DNA of 64,000 nt, from contig NZ_JBBOWV010000001.1 in assembly GCF_038007305.1 (NCBI RefSeq), forward strand, positions 3,772,375-3,836,374. The letters run 5' to 3'. The stretch's first letter is position 1, and each line of letters begins with the position of its first letter. Below are positions 55,571 to 64,000 of this stretch, in pieces. The position numbers and the translations under genes are program-made. The notes below the pieces were generated by a model. The model was not told the origin of the DNA. It was given only the letters and a program-made list of their open reading frames with translations, and did no database searches. Source of the stretch: Solibacillus sp. FSL W7-1436 (GTDB lineage Bacteria; Bacillota; Bacilli; Bacillales_A; Planococcaceae).

Positions 55571-58183
55571 TTAATTTCCTAATAATTTTTGCTGCAGTTC
55601 ATGCAATAATGTCATTGCCTGCATTGGTGTTGTACCCATCACATTCAGTTTTTTCAATGCATCGAGCACTTCTTGTTGTTCCGGTGCGATTGATGGCGCT
55701 TCCTCCATTGTAAACAATGAAAGCTGCAAATCGTCCTCCGCCACCTGTTCCGCTATTTGCGGAGTTTTGGGTGGTTGCTGTTCATAATTGAGAGCTTGCG
55801 GCTTTTCAGCATTCGTTGCTTCAAACTGCTCCAGTAATATACGGGCACGCTGTAAAATCGTTTCCGGCATTTCCGCAAGTTCCGCCACATGCACACCGTA
55901 GCTTTTATCTGCGGCACCCTTTTTCACTTTATGCAAAAATACCACTCGGCCGTCCTGCTCGGTGGCACTGACATGGACATTTTGCAGTCTTGCCAGCTCG
56001 TTTTCCAAATCCGTCAATTCGTGATAGTGAGTTGAAAATAATGTGTTCGCCCCGATTTCATCATGAATATATTCCATCATTGCTTGTGCCAGACTCATCC
56101 CGTCATATGTTGAAGTACCTCGTCCGATTTCATCAAATAACAGCAAACTGTTTTTGGTTGCATGTGTAATGGCATGCTGTGATTCAAGCATTTCCACCAT
56201 AAATGTCGATTGGCCTGCCGCTAAATCATCGGCTGCACCGATTCGTGTGAAAATCTGGTCTGTAATCGGTAGTACCGCTTCATCGGCCGGTACATAGCAC
56301 CCCATTTGTGCCAAAACGACAATTAGTGCAACTTGGCGCATATACGTACTTTTACCCGACATGTTCGGACCGGTAATCAGCATCATATTTTTATCATCCG
56401 TCAGCACACAATCATTCGGTACATAACTTTGTTTATTGAGCATTTTTTCTACGACCGGATGTCTTCCTTCAATAATTTTCAGTGCACGCCCTTCATGGAA
56501 TACCGGCTTTGTAAAACGGTATTTGTCCGTTACCGCCGCAAAGCTCATCAGAACATCAAGCTCACTGATTTGGGCAGCCAATGCCTGGACACGAGGTATA
56601 TACCCTTTTAGCTGTTCCCGCAATGCTACAAATAAATCATATTCCAAAGCAAGGCTCTGCTCTTCTGCATTCAAAATCAGTGCTTCTTTTTCTTTTAATT
56701 CTTCCGTAATAAAACGCTCGGCATTCGCCAAAGTTTGTTTTCGTTCAAAACGTGCCAGGTCTGTATTATTCAAATGGGACTTTGTAATTTCAATATAGTA
56801 GCCAAACACCCGGTTATAGCCGATCTTTAAATTTTTAATCCCTGTCAGTTCACGTTCTTTCTGCTCAAGCTGGGCAATCCAGTCTTTCCCGTTTCGGGAA
56901 GCATCACGGTATTCATCCAGCTGTGCATTGTAGCCATCGCGAATGACATCTCCCTCTTTGATCGAAATTGGCGGATGATCGGTAATTGCTTCTGCCAGCA
57001 ATTGTTCAATATCGGTACATACGTCCAGCTTTTGACCAAGCGCCATGCATTTTTCCAAACCGCTGTTTACAAGCTTTTGCTGAATCATTGGTACTTGCCG
57101 TAATGATTCGCGCAGCTGTGCCAGATCGCGTCCACCAACAGAACCAAACGCTACACGCCCTGCCAGACGCTCTAAATCATAGACATTTTTCAGCAGTGCC
57201 GTTAATTCATCGCGTAAAAAGAAGTCTTCCAGCAACTCTGTTACAATCGTCTGCCGCGCTTCAATCGCATTTTTCTTTGCGAGCGGCTGATGCATCCACT
57301 GTTTCAGTTTTCGCCCTCCCATTGCTGTTACTGTTTCATCCAAAAGCCAAAGCAATGTACCTTTCGAATCCCCGCCGCGTATCGATTGGATCAACTCCAA
57401 ATTACGTTTGGAATTCGTATCGATACGAAGGAAATTATCAGCTTCAGTATAGGCAAAAGGCTGAATATGCGATAAAGAGCGCATTTGAGTACGTTCCACA
57501 TATTGCAGTAGTCTCTTTGCCACACCTTGCAGCCGAACCGGCAAATGTGCAATATACTGATCTGCCTTAACCGTATCCATTTCTTCCGTTTCAAGTGACA
57601 GAACGATACCGCCCGCTTCCGCATACTCGGCAAGCAGCAACTGCAGCTGTTCCGTCACAATAAGTTCTTTTATTGCATATGCTTGTACTTGCTGAATTAA
57701 CTGCTTTGCACTTCCTTCAATAACCGAACAGTTTGCTTCGCCAGTCGATACGTCCAAATAGGCAAATACGATTTCATCATCTTCATTGCTTTCAGCCGCT
57801 GCAATAAAATGATTCGATTTCCCGTCAATTGCTTTTCCTTCTGTAATCGTACCCGGTGTAATTACTTGTACGACTTCACGTTTCACTACACCTTTTGCAT
57901 GCTTTGGATCTTCCGTCTGTTCACATACCGCCACTTTAAAACCTTTTGCGACAAGTGTTTCGATATATCCCTGCGCAGAGTGATGCGGCACACCACACAT
58001 CGGTATTGGATTATCTGTATTACCTGCGCGAGCTGTTAATGTAATTTCCAGCAGCTGCGACGCTTTAATCGCATCATCAAAAAACAGTTCATAGAAATCG
58101 CCTAAACGGTAAAATAAAAAAGCATCTTTGTAATCTTGTTTTACGAGCAAATATTGTTGCATCATCGGTGTATATGTAGTCAT
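55571..58183 (-). CDS. mutS: DNA mismatch repair protein MutS
   Basis: 870 residues. The mismatch-reading Phe-x-Glu is in the N-terminal FYRLGDFYELFFDDA (FYELF). Walker A GPNMSGKSTYMRQ, Walker B LLLFDEIGRGTSTYDG and the STHYHELTDL block are intact. MutS detects base mismatches and short loops and recruits MutL. A polar spacer (QPPKTPQIAEQVAEDDLQL) precedes the C-terminal dimer/tetramer helices. Ribosome binding site GTGAGGGAAA. It is preceded by cotE and its terminator. Confidence 0.98.
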   Translation of the reverse strand: MTTYTPMMQQYLLVKQDYKDAFLFYRLGDFYELFFDDAIKASQLLEITLTARAGNTDNPIPMCGVPHHSAQGYIETLVAKGFKVAVCEQTEDPKHAKGVVKREVVQVITPGTITEGKAIDGKSNHFIAAAESNEDDEIVFAYLDVSTGEANCSVIEGSAKQLIQQVQAYAIKELIVTEQLQLLLAEYAEAGGIVLSLETEEMDTVKADQYIAHLPVRLQGVAKRLLQYVERTQMRSLSHIQPFAYTEADNFLRIDTNSKRNLELIQSIRGGDSKGTLLWLLDETVTAMGGRKLKQWMHQPLAKKNAIEARQTIVTELLEDFFLRDELTALLKNVYDLERLAGRVAFGSVGGRDLAQLRESLRQVPMIQQKLVNSGLEKCMALGQKLDVCTDIEQLLAEAITDHPPISIKEGDVIRDGYNAQLDEYRDASRNGKDWIAQLEQKERELTGIKNLKIGYNRVFGYYIEITKSHLNNTDLARFERKQTLANAERFITEELKEKEALILNAEEQSLALEYDLFVALREQLKGYIPRVQALAAQISELDVLMSFAAVTDKYRFTKPVFHEGRALKIIEGRHPVVEKMLNKQSYVPNDCVLTDDKNMMLITGPNMSGKSTYMRQVALIVVLAQMGCYVPADEAVLPITDQIFTRIGAADDLAAGQSTFMVEMLESQHAITHATKNSLLLFDEIGRGTSTYDGMSLAQAMMEYIHDEIGANTLFSTHYHELTDLENELARLQNVHVSATEQDGRVVFLHKVKKGAADKSYGVHVAELAEMPETILQRARILLEQFEATNAEKPQALNYEQQPPKTPQIAEQVAEDDLQLSLFTMEEAPSIAPEQQEVLDALKKLNVMGTTPMQAMTLLHELQQKLLGN

Positions 58184-58254
58184 AGTTTATTTCCCTCACT
58201 TGCTAAAACTTGTACAAGTATTATACCATTTGACTTGCATTTTGCCTTGCAAAC

Positions 58255-58297
58255 GCAAAGAAAAGGAATTGTCTGAAAGTAATCTTCAAACAATTCC
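58255..58297 (-). terminator. Terminator of cotE
   Basis: 13-bp stem with one mismatch (58285-58297 with 58265-58277) followed by TTTTCTTT on the minus strand. Confidence 0.8.
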
Positions 58298-58365
58298 CAA
58301 CTGTTTATGATAGAGCTTTACAATATTTTTATGACTAATCATTTCCTGTTAAAAGATAGAGGCTC

Positions 58366-58953
58366 TTATGAAAATGATGAGGAATCATAATCTTTGCCAA
58401 AACCTTTGCCTCCGGAATCGGACGAAGATGAGGATGATGACGAAGATGAAGAACTGCTGGATGGCTGTTGTGAACTTTCTTCAAACGACCATTCATCTTC
58501 AAAATCGATCGGGTGTACATTAATGACAATTGTCGTTTCCCCAATGATTTCCACTAAAAATTCACGCTCAACCGTTACCTGGATTTTGTCGCCTTGTTTC
58601 GTAATGATTGCCTCAATACAATTCGGCGCTTGTAATACACGGACTTTCACATCATTTGACTCTACTTCTTCTCCATCACGGAATGACAGCTTGACACGAT
58701 CCTTATAGGAAATAGTCTCTGTATGCACTGCCGTTTTTGAATGATTGTTATATGCATACCAAACATTCACATCGAACTTCCCTGTCACCTCAACAAATTT
58801 ACCATTACGTTTCGCCTGGTATTGATGATTGATTACCCAACAACCTAATATGCTCGTTGGTGCATTCGGTGGACAGAGCGTTTCTACACATTCGGTACGC
58901 TTCTTTCCTTTCGCAATAACTGCTTTCGTCACAATTTGACGTAAACGCTTCAC
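58366..58953 (-). CDS. cotE: Spore coat morphogenetic protein CotE with a serine-rich tail
   Basis: 195 residues. The first 150 match CotE: REITKAVIAKGKKRT-like start (RQIVTKAVIAKGKKRTECVE), SILGCWVINHQYQA, DVNVWYAYNNHSKT, QAPNCIEA and VEREFLVEIIGET. CotE directs assembly of the outer spore coat. The tail is unusual: it has 14 Ser in a row within SSQQPSSS..., then GGKGFGKDYDSSS, where B. subtilis CotE has a long Glu/Asp stretch. A GTG start follows AAAGGAGAG. Upstream of mutS as in B. subtilis; ricA and miaB lie further up. Confidence 0.93.
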   Translation of the reverse strand: MKRLRQIVTKAVIAKGKKRTECVETLCPPNAPTSILGCWVINHQYQAKRNGKFVEVTGKFDVNVWYAYNNHSKTAVHTETISYKDRVKLSFRDGEEVESNDVKVRVLQAPNCIEAIITKQGDKIQVTVEREFLVEIIGETTIVINVHPIDFEDEWSFEESSQQPSSSSSSSSSSSSSSDSGGKGFGKDYDSSSFS

Positions 58954-59033
58954 CGAACATCTCTCCTTTCTTCAACTGCTCGACTTATTGTATGCGGCAG
59001 GTGCCTAAAGGGTGAAATGAGTTTTTAGAAAAG

Positions 59034-59064
59034 AAAAAACTACTACAATCCTTTATTGTAGTAG
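59034..59064 (-). terminator. Terminator of the PAS-GAF-GGDEF-EAL gene
   Basis: Perfect 10-bp stem CTACTACAAT/ATTGTAGTAG (59055-59064 with 59040-59049) followed by six T on the minus strand. It is about 110 bases after the stop at 59177. Confidence 0.82.
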
Positions 59065-59176
59065 CGCTTTTGCTATTGCTTCGCTCAAATGTTCCTCAGT
59101 GCATTTTTATTCCTATACGGGATATGGCCTACAAAGTGTTTTGAGGTTTAGCACGTAATTTATTTCACTGAGAGTT

Positions 59177-61366
59177 TCATTTGCTGAAAGAAATTTTTAT
59201 TTTATTATCCAGCAATTCATTAATTTGTTGAATTGGCAGTGGTTTATAATAATAATAACCTTGTCCAATCTGACAGCCTAATCGCTTCAGCTCGAGATGC
59301 TGTGCTTCTGTTTCGATCCCTTCTGCTACCGACATCATGTTCAAGTTATCCGAAAGCTGAATAATGGTTTTGATGACCGCATTCATCCGAGGGTTCGCTA
59401 AATCATCGACAAAACTTTTATCGATTTTTATTTCTTTAAACGGCAGTTCCTGCAAATAACTGAGCGAGGAATAACCAACACCAAAATCGTCAATCGAAGT
59501 TTCAATCCCAAACCGCTGCAGCTCATCGATTATTTTTTTGGCCCTTAAGACGTCTTCCAGTTCGACACTTTCGGTTATTTCAAATTTGATAAATTTCGGA
59601 TTGATATTATAGCTTTCAATAAGGGCAATGGAACTTTCCACAAATGCCGGATTATAAAAATGGCTCGGTAAAATATTGATCGATACTTGATACAATTTCA
59701 TACCCGCATCTTGTCGTTGTTTTTGCCACTGGAGCACCTTTTTGAAAATTTCGAGATCCACTTTATAAATGTTGCCGGTATTTTCTGCAACCGGAATAAA
59801 TAACATTGGCGAGACAAAACCTAATTCCGCCGAATTCCAGCGCGCCAACGCTTCAAAACTTTCGATTTCTCCTGTCACCATATTCACTTTCGGCTGGAGC
59901 ATCGGGAAAAATTCGCTATTTTTTAGAGCGCGTGTAAAATGGGCCAGTATATTCATTTCCTGTTCGACCGACTCAATTAAACCCATATTAAAGTTTTTAA
60001 TAACACTGCCCGTTACTTTAAGCGCGCTTGATAATGCATTATCCGCCTGGCGGACTGCTTCTATGTAGTTAATACCGGAACTAAAAGACGAAGTTCCTAT
60101 TTTTAATGTTAAATACACTTCTTTTCCATCAATATAATATGGCTCGGATAAAACCTGTTCACCTTCAAATTGAGGAATATTCATTTCGTGTAATGACAGG
60201 CGTGTCGCTACAATAATCGCTGAATGTGTATATCTTGCAATGATTGAATCCCCGAATGTCGAGATATTCTGAATTCGATTCGCAAGCTGACGCAATACCT
60301 CATCCCCGCCTTGTCGGCCATATAAATCAATTATTTTCTGATATTCTCCCGGTTCTATAATATATAAATGCCCTCTTGACTGTTCAGCAGCCCAATCATT
60401 TAAAATGATTTTAAAGCGTTCATAATTATTTAATCCGGATGCAACATCCCGAAAAGCAAGACGGCGAATGGCACTTTTCTGATCAAAATATTTTAATGCG
60501 AGTGTAACAATTGGTGCAACTCGATTCATATATTTGATTTCAATCGTTTTTGGTTCCGCACGTTGTTCAAAATACATTGTAAATAAGCCGATCGTTTTCC
60601 CTTCTGTATTTAAAATCGGCTGACTCCACATTGAAACTAAATGATACTTTTCAATAATCGGCCGATATGCTTCATGATAGACCGATTGCTCCAAATCTTT
60701 TATAATGAGCGGTTTATTGATTTTACTTTTGTCTTCGATATCCATTAATAAAATATTCTCATCGAGCTTTTTCAGGTCTCTCCACATTTCACCGTAAATA
60801 TTAATCATCCGGTCATTTTCATCAACAAGGACGATGGAACAGTGGCATTTCTTTCCGAAGGTTATTTCAACCGATCTGCAAATATTGCGTAATACATTTT
60901 CAAGCGGATGCCCTGTTTCCAGACTAAAGTAGACTTCACGTTCCAGCTCAATCAACGATTCGATATTCATGGAGTCTGTGACATCCTTCATTATGATTAC
61001 ACAATATTGGAGTATCCCCTGCTGATTGAACATCGGTAAATGACGGACTTCGTTCCAGAATGCATAACCATCTTTTCGGTAATGGAATGATGAAGTTTTA
61101 AAAGTAAGTCCATGTTTAATACTTTCCTGAATCGAATTCTCATTCAACATGTCGGTAAGAGGCCCCTGTAGTAATGAAAATGTTGACCCGATCACATCAT
61201 CTTCATCATATCCGGTTGTTTGCAGAAAGAGCTGGTTTACAAAGTCAATTGTATAACCTTTATTCGGGTTGATAATTGCTATTGCCGCATCAATCTGCCG
61301 GGCCATCTGACATAACCAAACGTACATCCCTTCATCACTTACACTTAGATTGTCAAATTCGTTCAT
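59177..61366 (-). CDS. Second PAS-GAF-GGDEF(degenerate)-EAL c-di-GMP protein
   Basis: 729 residues, cytoplasmic, laid out as the protein at 36161-38344. PAS at about 20-130 (AFWNEVRHLPMFNQQG), GAF-like at about 140-300, GGDEF-like at about 305-455, EAL at about 465-720. In place of GGDEF it reads RYTHSA. The EAL set is intact: EALARW, Asn in INILPSHF, Glu in FEITESVE, DDFG in SIDDFGVGYSSL, Lys in IKIDKSF, Glu in AEGIETEAQ. Most likely a phosphodiesterase with a silent cyclase domain. ATG at 61366 follows AAGGAC; a TTG two codons upstream is possible. It lies between ricA and cotE, an unusual place compared with B. subtilis. Confidence 0.92.
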   Translation of the reverse strand: MNEFDNLSVSDEGMYVWLCQMARQIDAAIAIINPNKGYTIDFVNQLFLQTTGYDEDDVIGSTFSLLQGPLTDMLNENSIQESIKHGLTFKTSSFHYRKDGYAFWNEVRHLPMFNQQGILQYCVIIMKDVTDSMNIESLIELEREVYFSLETGHPLENVLRNICRSVEITFGKKCHCSIVLVDENDRMINIYGEMWRDLKKLDENILLMDIEDKSKINKPLIIKDLEQSVYHEAYRPIIEKYHLVSMWSQPILNTEGKTIGLFTMYFEQRAEPKTIEIKYMNRVAPIVTLALKYFDQKSAIRRLAFRDVASGLNNYERFKIILNDWAAEQSRGHLYIIEPGEYQKIIDLYGRQGGDEVLRQLANRIQNISTFGDSIIARYTHSAIIVATRLSLHEMNIPQFEGEQVLSEPYYIDGKEVYLTLKIGTSSFSSGINYIEAVRQADNALSSALKVTGSVIKNFNMGLIESVEQEMNILAHFTRALKNSEFFPMLQPKVNMVTGEIESFEALARWNSAELGFVSPMLFIPVAENTGNIYKVDLEIFKKVLQWQKQRQDAGMKLYQVSINILPSHFYNPAFVESSIALIESYNINPKFIKFEITESVELEDVLRAKKIIDELQRFGIETSIDDFGVGYSSLSYLQELPFKEIKIDKSFVDDLANPRMNAVIKTIIQLSDNLNMMSVAEGIETEAQHLELKRLGCQIGQGYYYYKPLPIQQINELLDNKIKISFSK

Positions 61367-61482
61367 AGCCAAAGTCCTTCCTAAGTAGTCCTAACTAACT
61401 TAAATTATAACAAAACCAACTAGTAATATCGACACCATTATTTACACATCCTGTTAAGCATTTAAGAATATTAAACCTAAAC

Positions 61483-61512
61483 AAAAAAGATATCCATGAA
61501 GGATATCTTTTT
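61483..61512 (-). terminator. Terminator of the miaB-ricA unit
   Basis: Perfect 11-bp stem (61501-61511 with 61485-61495), 5-base loop, followed by TTTTTTG on the minus strand. Confidence 0.88.
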
Positions 61513-61520
61513 AAATCCAT

Positions 61521-61958
61521 TTAAGAACATGAGCCCGGTGTACTATTACGTACTTTCGATCCTGTTTCGCCTTTTAGCAGATCGCCGCCTGTAGAAGCAA
61601 TGACTTCATCTGTGACATTATTCGCAATGGCGTTGGATACTAATTGCAGCAGTTCATTTACTTCAGTCTGTGATTGTTTAAATTGTTGAACGACTGGTAA
61701 TTCGTCGATTTCTGTTTCAATTCCTGTAATCTTACCTTCGATCATTTTAAGCGCTTTTTCTTTCCCTAAGTGCTGGAAATTAACGGCCTGCTTTTGCAGT
61801 GCTTTCAATGAAGCGATCTTTTCGCGTACGAATTGGTTTTCGTTAATTTGTTCTTCCGCTTTTTTGAAAAATTCCACTTCTTCTGTATTCGCAATCATGT
61901 GGGCAATTTCTTTTGCTTTTTCTACAATCTCATCTTTTGTATACAATTTTGTTGTCAT
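61521..61958 (-). CDS. ricA: RicA (YmcA) regulatory protein
   Basis: 145 residues, mostly helical, with [34 protein letters not shown] at the start of the typical YlbF/YmcA fold (motif given in part). RicA forms a complex with RicF and RicT that promotes RNase Y mRNA maturation, sporulation and biofilm formation, and can bind a 4Fe-4S cluster. The only Cys is near the C-terminus (PGSCS), fitting the expected Fe-S contribution. It overlaps miaB by four bases. The ATG follows AGGGGGAGTTCGT-like sequence inside miaB. Confidence 0.93.
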   Translation of the reverse strand: MTTKLYTKDEIVEKAKEIAHMIANTEEVEFFKKAEEQINENQFVREKIASLKALQKQAVNFQHLGKEKALKMIEGKITGIETEIDELPVVQQFKQSQTEVNELLQLVSNAIANNVTDEVIASTGGDLLKGETGSKVRNSTPGSCS

Positions 61959-63490
61959 CTTACGAACTCCCCCTCTTTTGTCACTTCTTCTACAAACTCA
62001 CCCATTAAAGAGTATGATTTTGCTTCTAAAATTTTTACATTTACAAGCTTTCCAATATATTTTGGATCTGCTTTAAAGTTAACTAGACGGTTTTTGCGCG
62101 TATAGCCAGCTAACACATCATCGCGTCTTTTACTGCTGCCTTCAACTAAAACTTCTACTGTTTGACCTTCCAAGTCTTTGAGCGCTTTTGCAGAATACTC
62201 TCCGACAACCTCATTCAAACGGTGCAGACGGTCTTTCTTTTCTTCCTCTGTTACATTATCGACCATTTTAGCAGCCGGTGTTCCTTCACGGGGCGAATAA
62301 ATATACGTGAACGCCATATCAAAGCCAACTTGACGGTACAAATCCAGCGTTTCCTGGAATTGCTCTTCTGTTTCATTCGGATAGCCAACAATGATATCCG
62401 TTGTCAATGTTACTCCCGGAATTGCCGCTTTAATCTTGTCTACTAATTGCAGGAAATGTTCACGTGTATATTTACGTGCCATAATCTTCAATATTTCGTT
62501 TGAACCCGACTGTACCGGTAAATGGATATGATCGACGAGATTTCCGCCTTTTGCCAATACTTCGATTAATTGATCATCGAAGTCGCGTGGGTGACTTGTC
62601 GTAAAGCGAATACGCGGAATATCGATTTTACGGAGTTCATCCATTAAATCACCTAGTCGGTATTCAATATCATCAAAGTCTTTTCCGTATGCATTTACAT
62701 TTTGACCCAACAGCATAATTTCTTTATAGCCTTGTGCTGCCAATTCACGCACTTCCTGGATAATTTCTTCAGGACGGCGGGAACGTTCCTTGCCTCGTGT
62801 ATATGGAACGATACAATATGTACAGAACTTGTCACAGCCGTACATAATATTCACCCAGGCTTTAATCGAACCAATACGTTTTTTCGGAAGGTTTTCGATG
62901 ACATCGCCTTCTTTTGACCATACTTCGACAACCATTTCCTTAGACATATAAGCATCGTGTAAAATATTCGGTAATCGGTGGATATTATGTGTGCCGAACA
63001 CCATATCGACATGCTGATACTGTTTTAATATTTTGTTCACGACAGATTCTTCTTGCGACATACATCCGCAGACACCGATCAGCATTTCCGGATTTTTACG
63101 TTTATATTTTAACAGGAAGCCCAGCTCACCGAATACTTTATTTTCCGCATTTTCACGGATTGCGCACGTGTTTAGTAAAACGACATCCGCTTCTTCTATC
63201 ATTTCAGTCGGTGTATAGCCAAGCTGCATGAAAATACCAGCCATTACTTCAGTATCATGCTCGTTCATTTGACAGCCGTACGTTCGAATATAAAACTTAC
63301 GATCCTGTCCCATTCCTAAAAACTTTTCTTCGATATCAAAATCTTTATGATATTTTACTTCTTCTTTACCGCGTTTTTTCGCGTCTTTTAGTGAAGGAGC
63401 CGTAAATACTTTCTCGAAATATTTACTATAGTCTTTTTCTTCTTTAGGTTGTTTAATCTGCTGACTAGCTAGTCGTTGTTCTTCATTCAT
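61955..63490 (-). CDS. miaB: tRNA-2-methylthio-N6-dimethylallyladenosine synthase MiaB
   Basis: 511 residues. The N-terminal UPF0004 part has Cys in [18 protein letters not shown] and GVCGCMSQ for the auxiliary cluster; the radical SAM CxxxCxxC is [17 protein letters not shown]; a TRAM domain closes the protein ([13 protein letters not shown]). MiaB adds the methylthio group to i6A37 made by MiaA. An N-terminal extension of about 60 residues ([15 protein letters not shown]) is typical of Bacilli. The GGGGGG site precedes the ATG. Confidence 0.97.
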   Translation of the reverse strand: MNEEQRLASQQIKQPKEEKDYSKYFEKVFTAPSLKDAKKRGKEEVKYHKDFDIEEKFLGMGQDRKFYIRTYGCQMNEHDTEVMAGIFMQLGYTPTEMIEEADVVLLNTCAIRENAENKVFGELGFLLKYKRKNPEMLIGVCGCMSQEESVVNKILKQYQHVDMVFGTHNIHRLPNILHDAYMSKEMVVEVWSKEGDVIENLPKKRIGSIKAWVNIMYGCDKFCTYCIVPYTRGKERSRRPEEIIQEVRELAAQGYKEIMLLGQNVNAYGKDFDDIEYRLGDLMDELRKIDIPRIRFTTSHPRDFDDQLIEVLAKGGNLVDHIHLPVQSGSNEILKIMARKYTREHFLQLVDKIKAAIPGVTLTTDIIVGYPNETEEQFQETLDLYRQVGFDMAFTYIYSPREGTPAAKMVDNVTEEEKKDRLHRLNEVVGEYSAKALKDLEGQTVEVLVEGSSKRRDDVLAGYTRKNRLVNFKADPKYIGKLVNVKILEAKSYSLMGEFVEEVTKEGEFVR

Positions 63491-63566
63491 CGACTACTTG
63501 CCCCCCTATCATTTATTACCTTTATTCATTTCATCATTATAGCGAACTGTTACTGGTTGTTACAAG

Positions 63567-63911
63567 CTAGTCGATAAATTGTTTGTAACTATTCAGGTCA
63601 TTAGCGCGTAAAATTGTAAAAAATGTGACACTCAATTTGATGACTTGTGCCCAGTTCATTTCATATTTCATTTCGAATTGATGCTTCGGCAGGCGCAGAA
63701 CATCTTGAAAAAGTTGTTTAGCTTCAATGTTTTGCTGTGCTAAATACGCTAAAAACGCCAAAAACAGCTTATGGTCCTCCAGTTGCAATGCTTTGTTTTC
63801 CAGCAGTGCATCTACCCGGCTTCCGGGAGAGTTGGCACGTTCAAACAATTTATTCAATTCACTTTCCAGTTTTTCATTTTTATATTGCAAAAAATTTAAA
63901 ATATCGGTCAT
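63567..63911 (-). CDS. Small helical protein, unknown
   Basis: 114 residues, helical and leucine-rich (DILNFLQYKNEKLESELNKL, HKLFLAFLAYLAQQNIEA), no membrane segment that is clearly long enough, no cysteine motif. The ATG at 63911 lies eight bases after GAGG; the longer frame to 63938 is not preceded by a site. It is upstream of miaB, with 76 bases between, and may be in the same transcript. I do not recognise the family. Confidence 0.65.
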   Translation of the reverse strand: MTDILNFLQYKNEKLESELNKLFERANSPGSRVDALLENKALQLEDHKLFLAFLAYLAQQNIEAKQLFQDVLRLPKHQFEMKYEMNWAQVIKLSVTFFTILRANDLNSYKQFID

Positions 63912-63955
63912 ATTTTCTACCTCATTTTTAAAAAACATTTCAGTAAATCAGCATC

Positions 63956-63996
63956 TAAAAATAAAAGGCAGAAAGATTGCTCTATCTGCCTTTTAC
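63956..63996 (-). terminator. Terminator-like stem at the window end
   Basis: Perfect 10-bp stem AAAAGGCAGA/TCTGCCTTTT (63963-63972 with 63985-63994) with T-rich sequence on the minus strand. It probably ends a minus-strand gene beyond the window. Confidence 0.75.
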
Positions 63997-64000
63997 AAAA

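Noticed and set aside
58394..58708. Plus-strand frame with a long Asp/Glu run
   Set aside because: It is antisense to cotE; the acidic run is only the reverse reading of the Ser codon repeat, and no ribosome binding site precedes it.

Overview
The window looks like chromosomal core DNA of a low-GC, endospore-forming Firmicute, most likely a Planococcaceae relative of Solibacillus or Lysinibacillus. The evidence is a T-box before hisS, a gamma-type spore protein, CotE, GlnR, RicA, Hfq and the lexA/yneA arrangement, with gene order matching several Bacillus subtilis neighbourhoods. The genus is an inference; no rRNA is present. Most genes lie on the minus strand.

Layout. 1-2265: 5' part of hisS with its T-box leader, divergent from a secreted SH3b-amidase. 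2284-2526: a structured non-coding repeat with a second, truncated copy at 44092-44214. 2553-8252: iron alcohol dehydrogenase, a group IIC intron sitting directly behind a terminator, a VWA-like protein, a small unknown gene, a Nudix protein and YqeY. 8411-12818: the phosphate operon pstS-pstC-pstA-pstB-phoU with a PhoP-box-like promoter and a terminator-like hairpin between pstS and pstC. 12979-20991: small membrane protein, class B penicillin-binding protein, universal stress protein, a TetR/SDR divergent pair, SodA, DUF456, DUF1189 and a LysM-like protein. 21119-22822: ispG and a YqfW-type nucleotidase.

22898-33267 is one long minus-strand operon for uptake and breakdown of cell-wall peptides: D-aminopeptidase, L-Ala-D/L-Glu epimerase, oligopeptide ABC transporter, LD-carboxypeptidase, a penicillin-recognising serine hydrolase and an NlpC/P60 endopeptidase. 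An S58 peptidase with its own terminator lies just upstream. 34782-39592 holds a 42-codon gene, a lipoprotein, CsbD behind a sigma-B promoter, a PAS-GAF-GGDEF-EAL protein, an esterase-fold protein lacking its serine, and an unknown gene. 39822-44031: tkt, ynzC, yneB, yneA and divergent lexA with three SOS boxes. 44225-47030: a class I amidotransferase, a deoxynucleotidase, a DNA alkylation repair protein and a three-repeat gamma SASP. 47148-50336: glnA, glnR and ynbB, with two GlnR operators. 50454-63911: TRIC/UPF0126 membrane protein, rhodanese, hfq, miaA, lipase-like hydrolase, mutL, mutS, cotE, a second PAS-GAF-GGDEF-EAL protein, ricA, miaB and an unknown gene.

I saw no convincing new multi-gene system, no CRISPR array, no tRNA or rRNA gene and no prophage. 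The most interesting items are the covarying structured repeat, the intron at a terminator, the expanded muropeptide operon, the Ser-to-Asn esterase, the serine-tailed CotE, the twin degenerate-GGDEF proteins and the small gene at 34782-34910.
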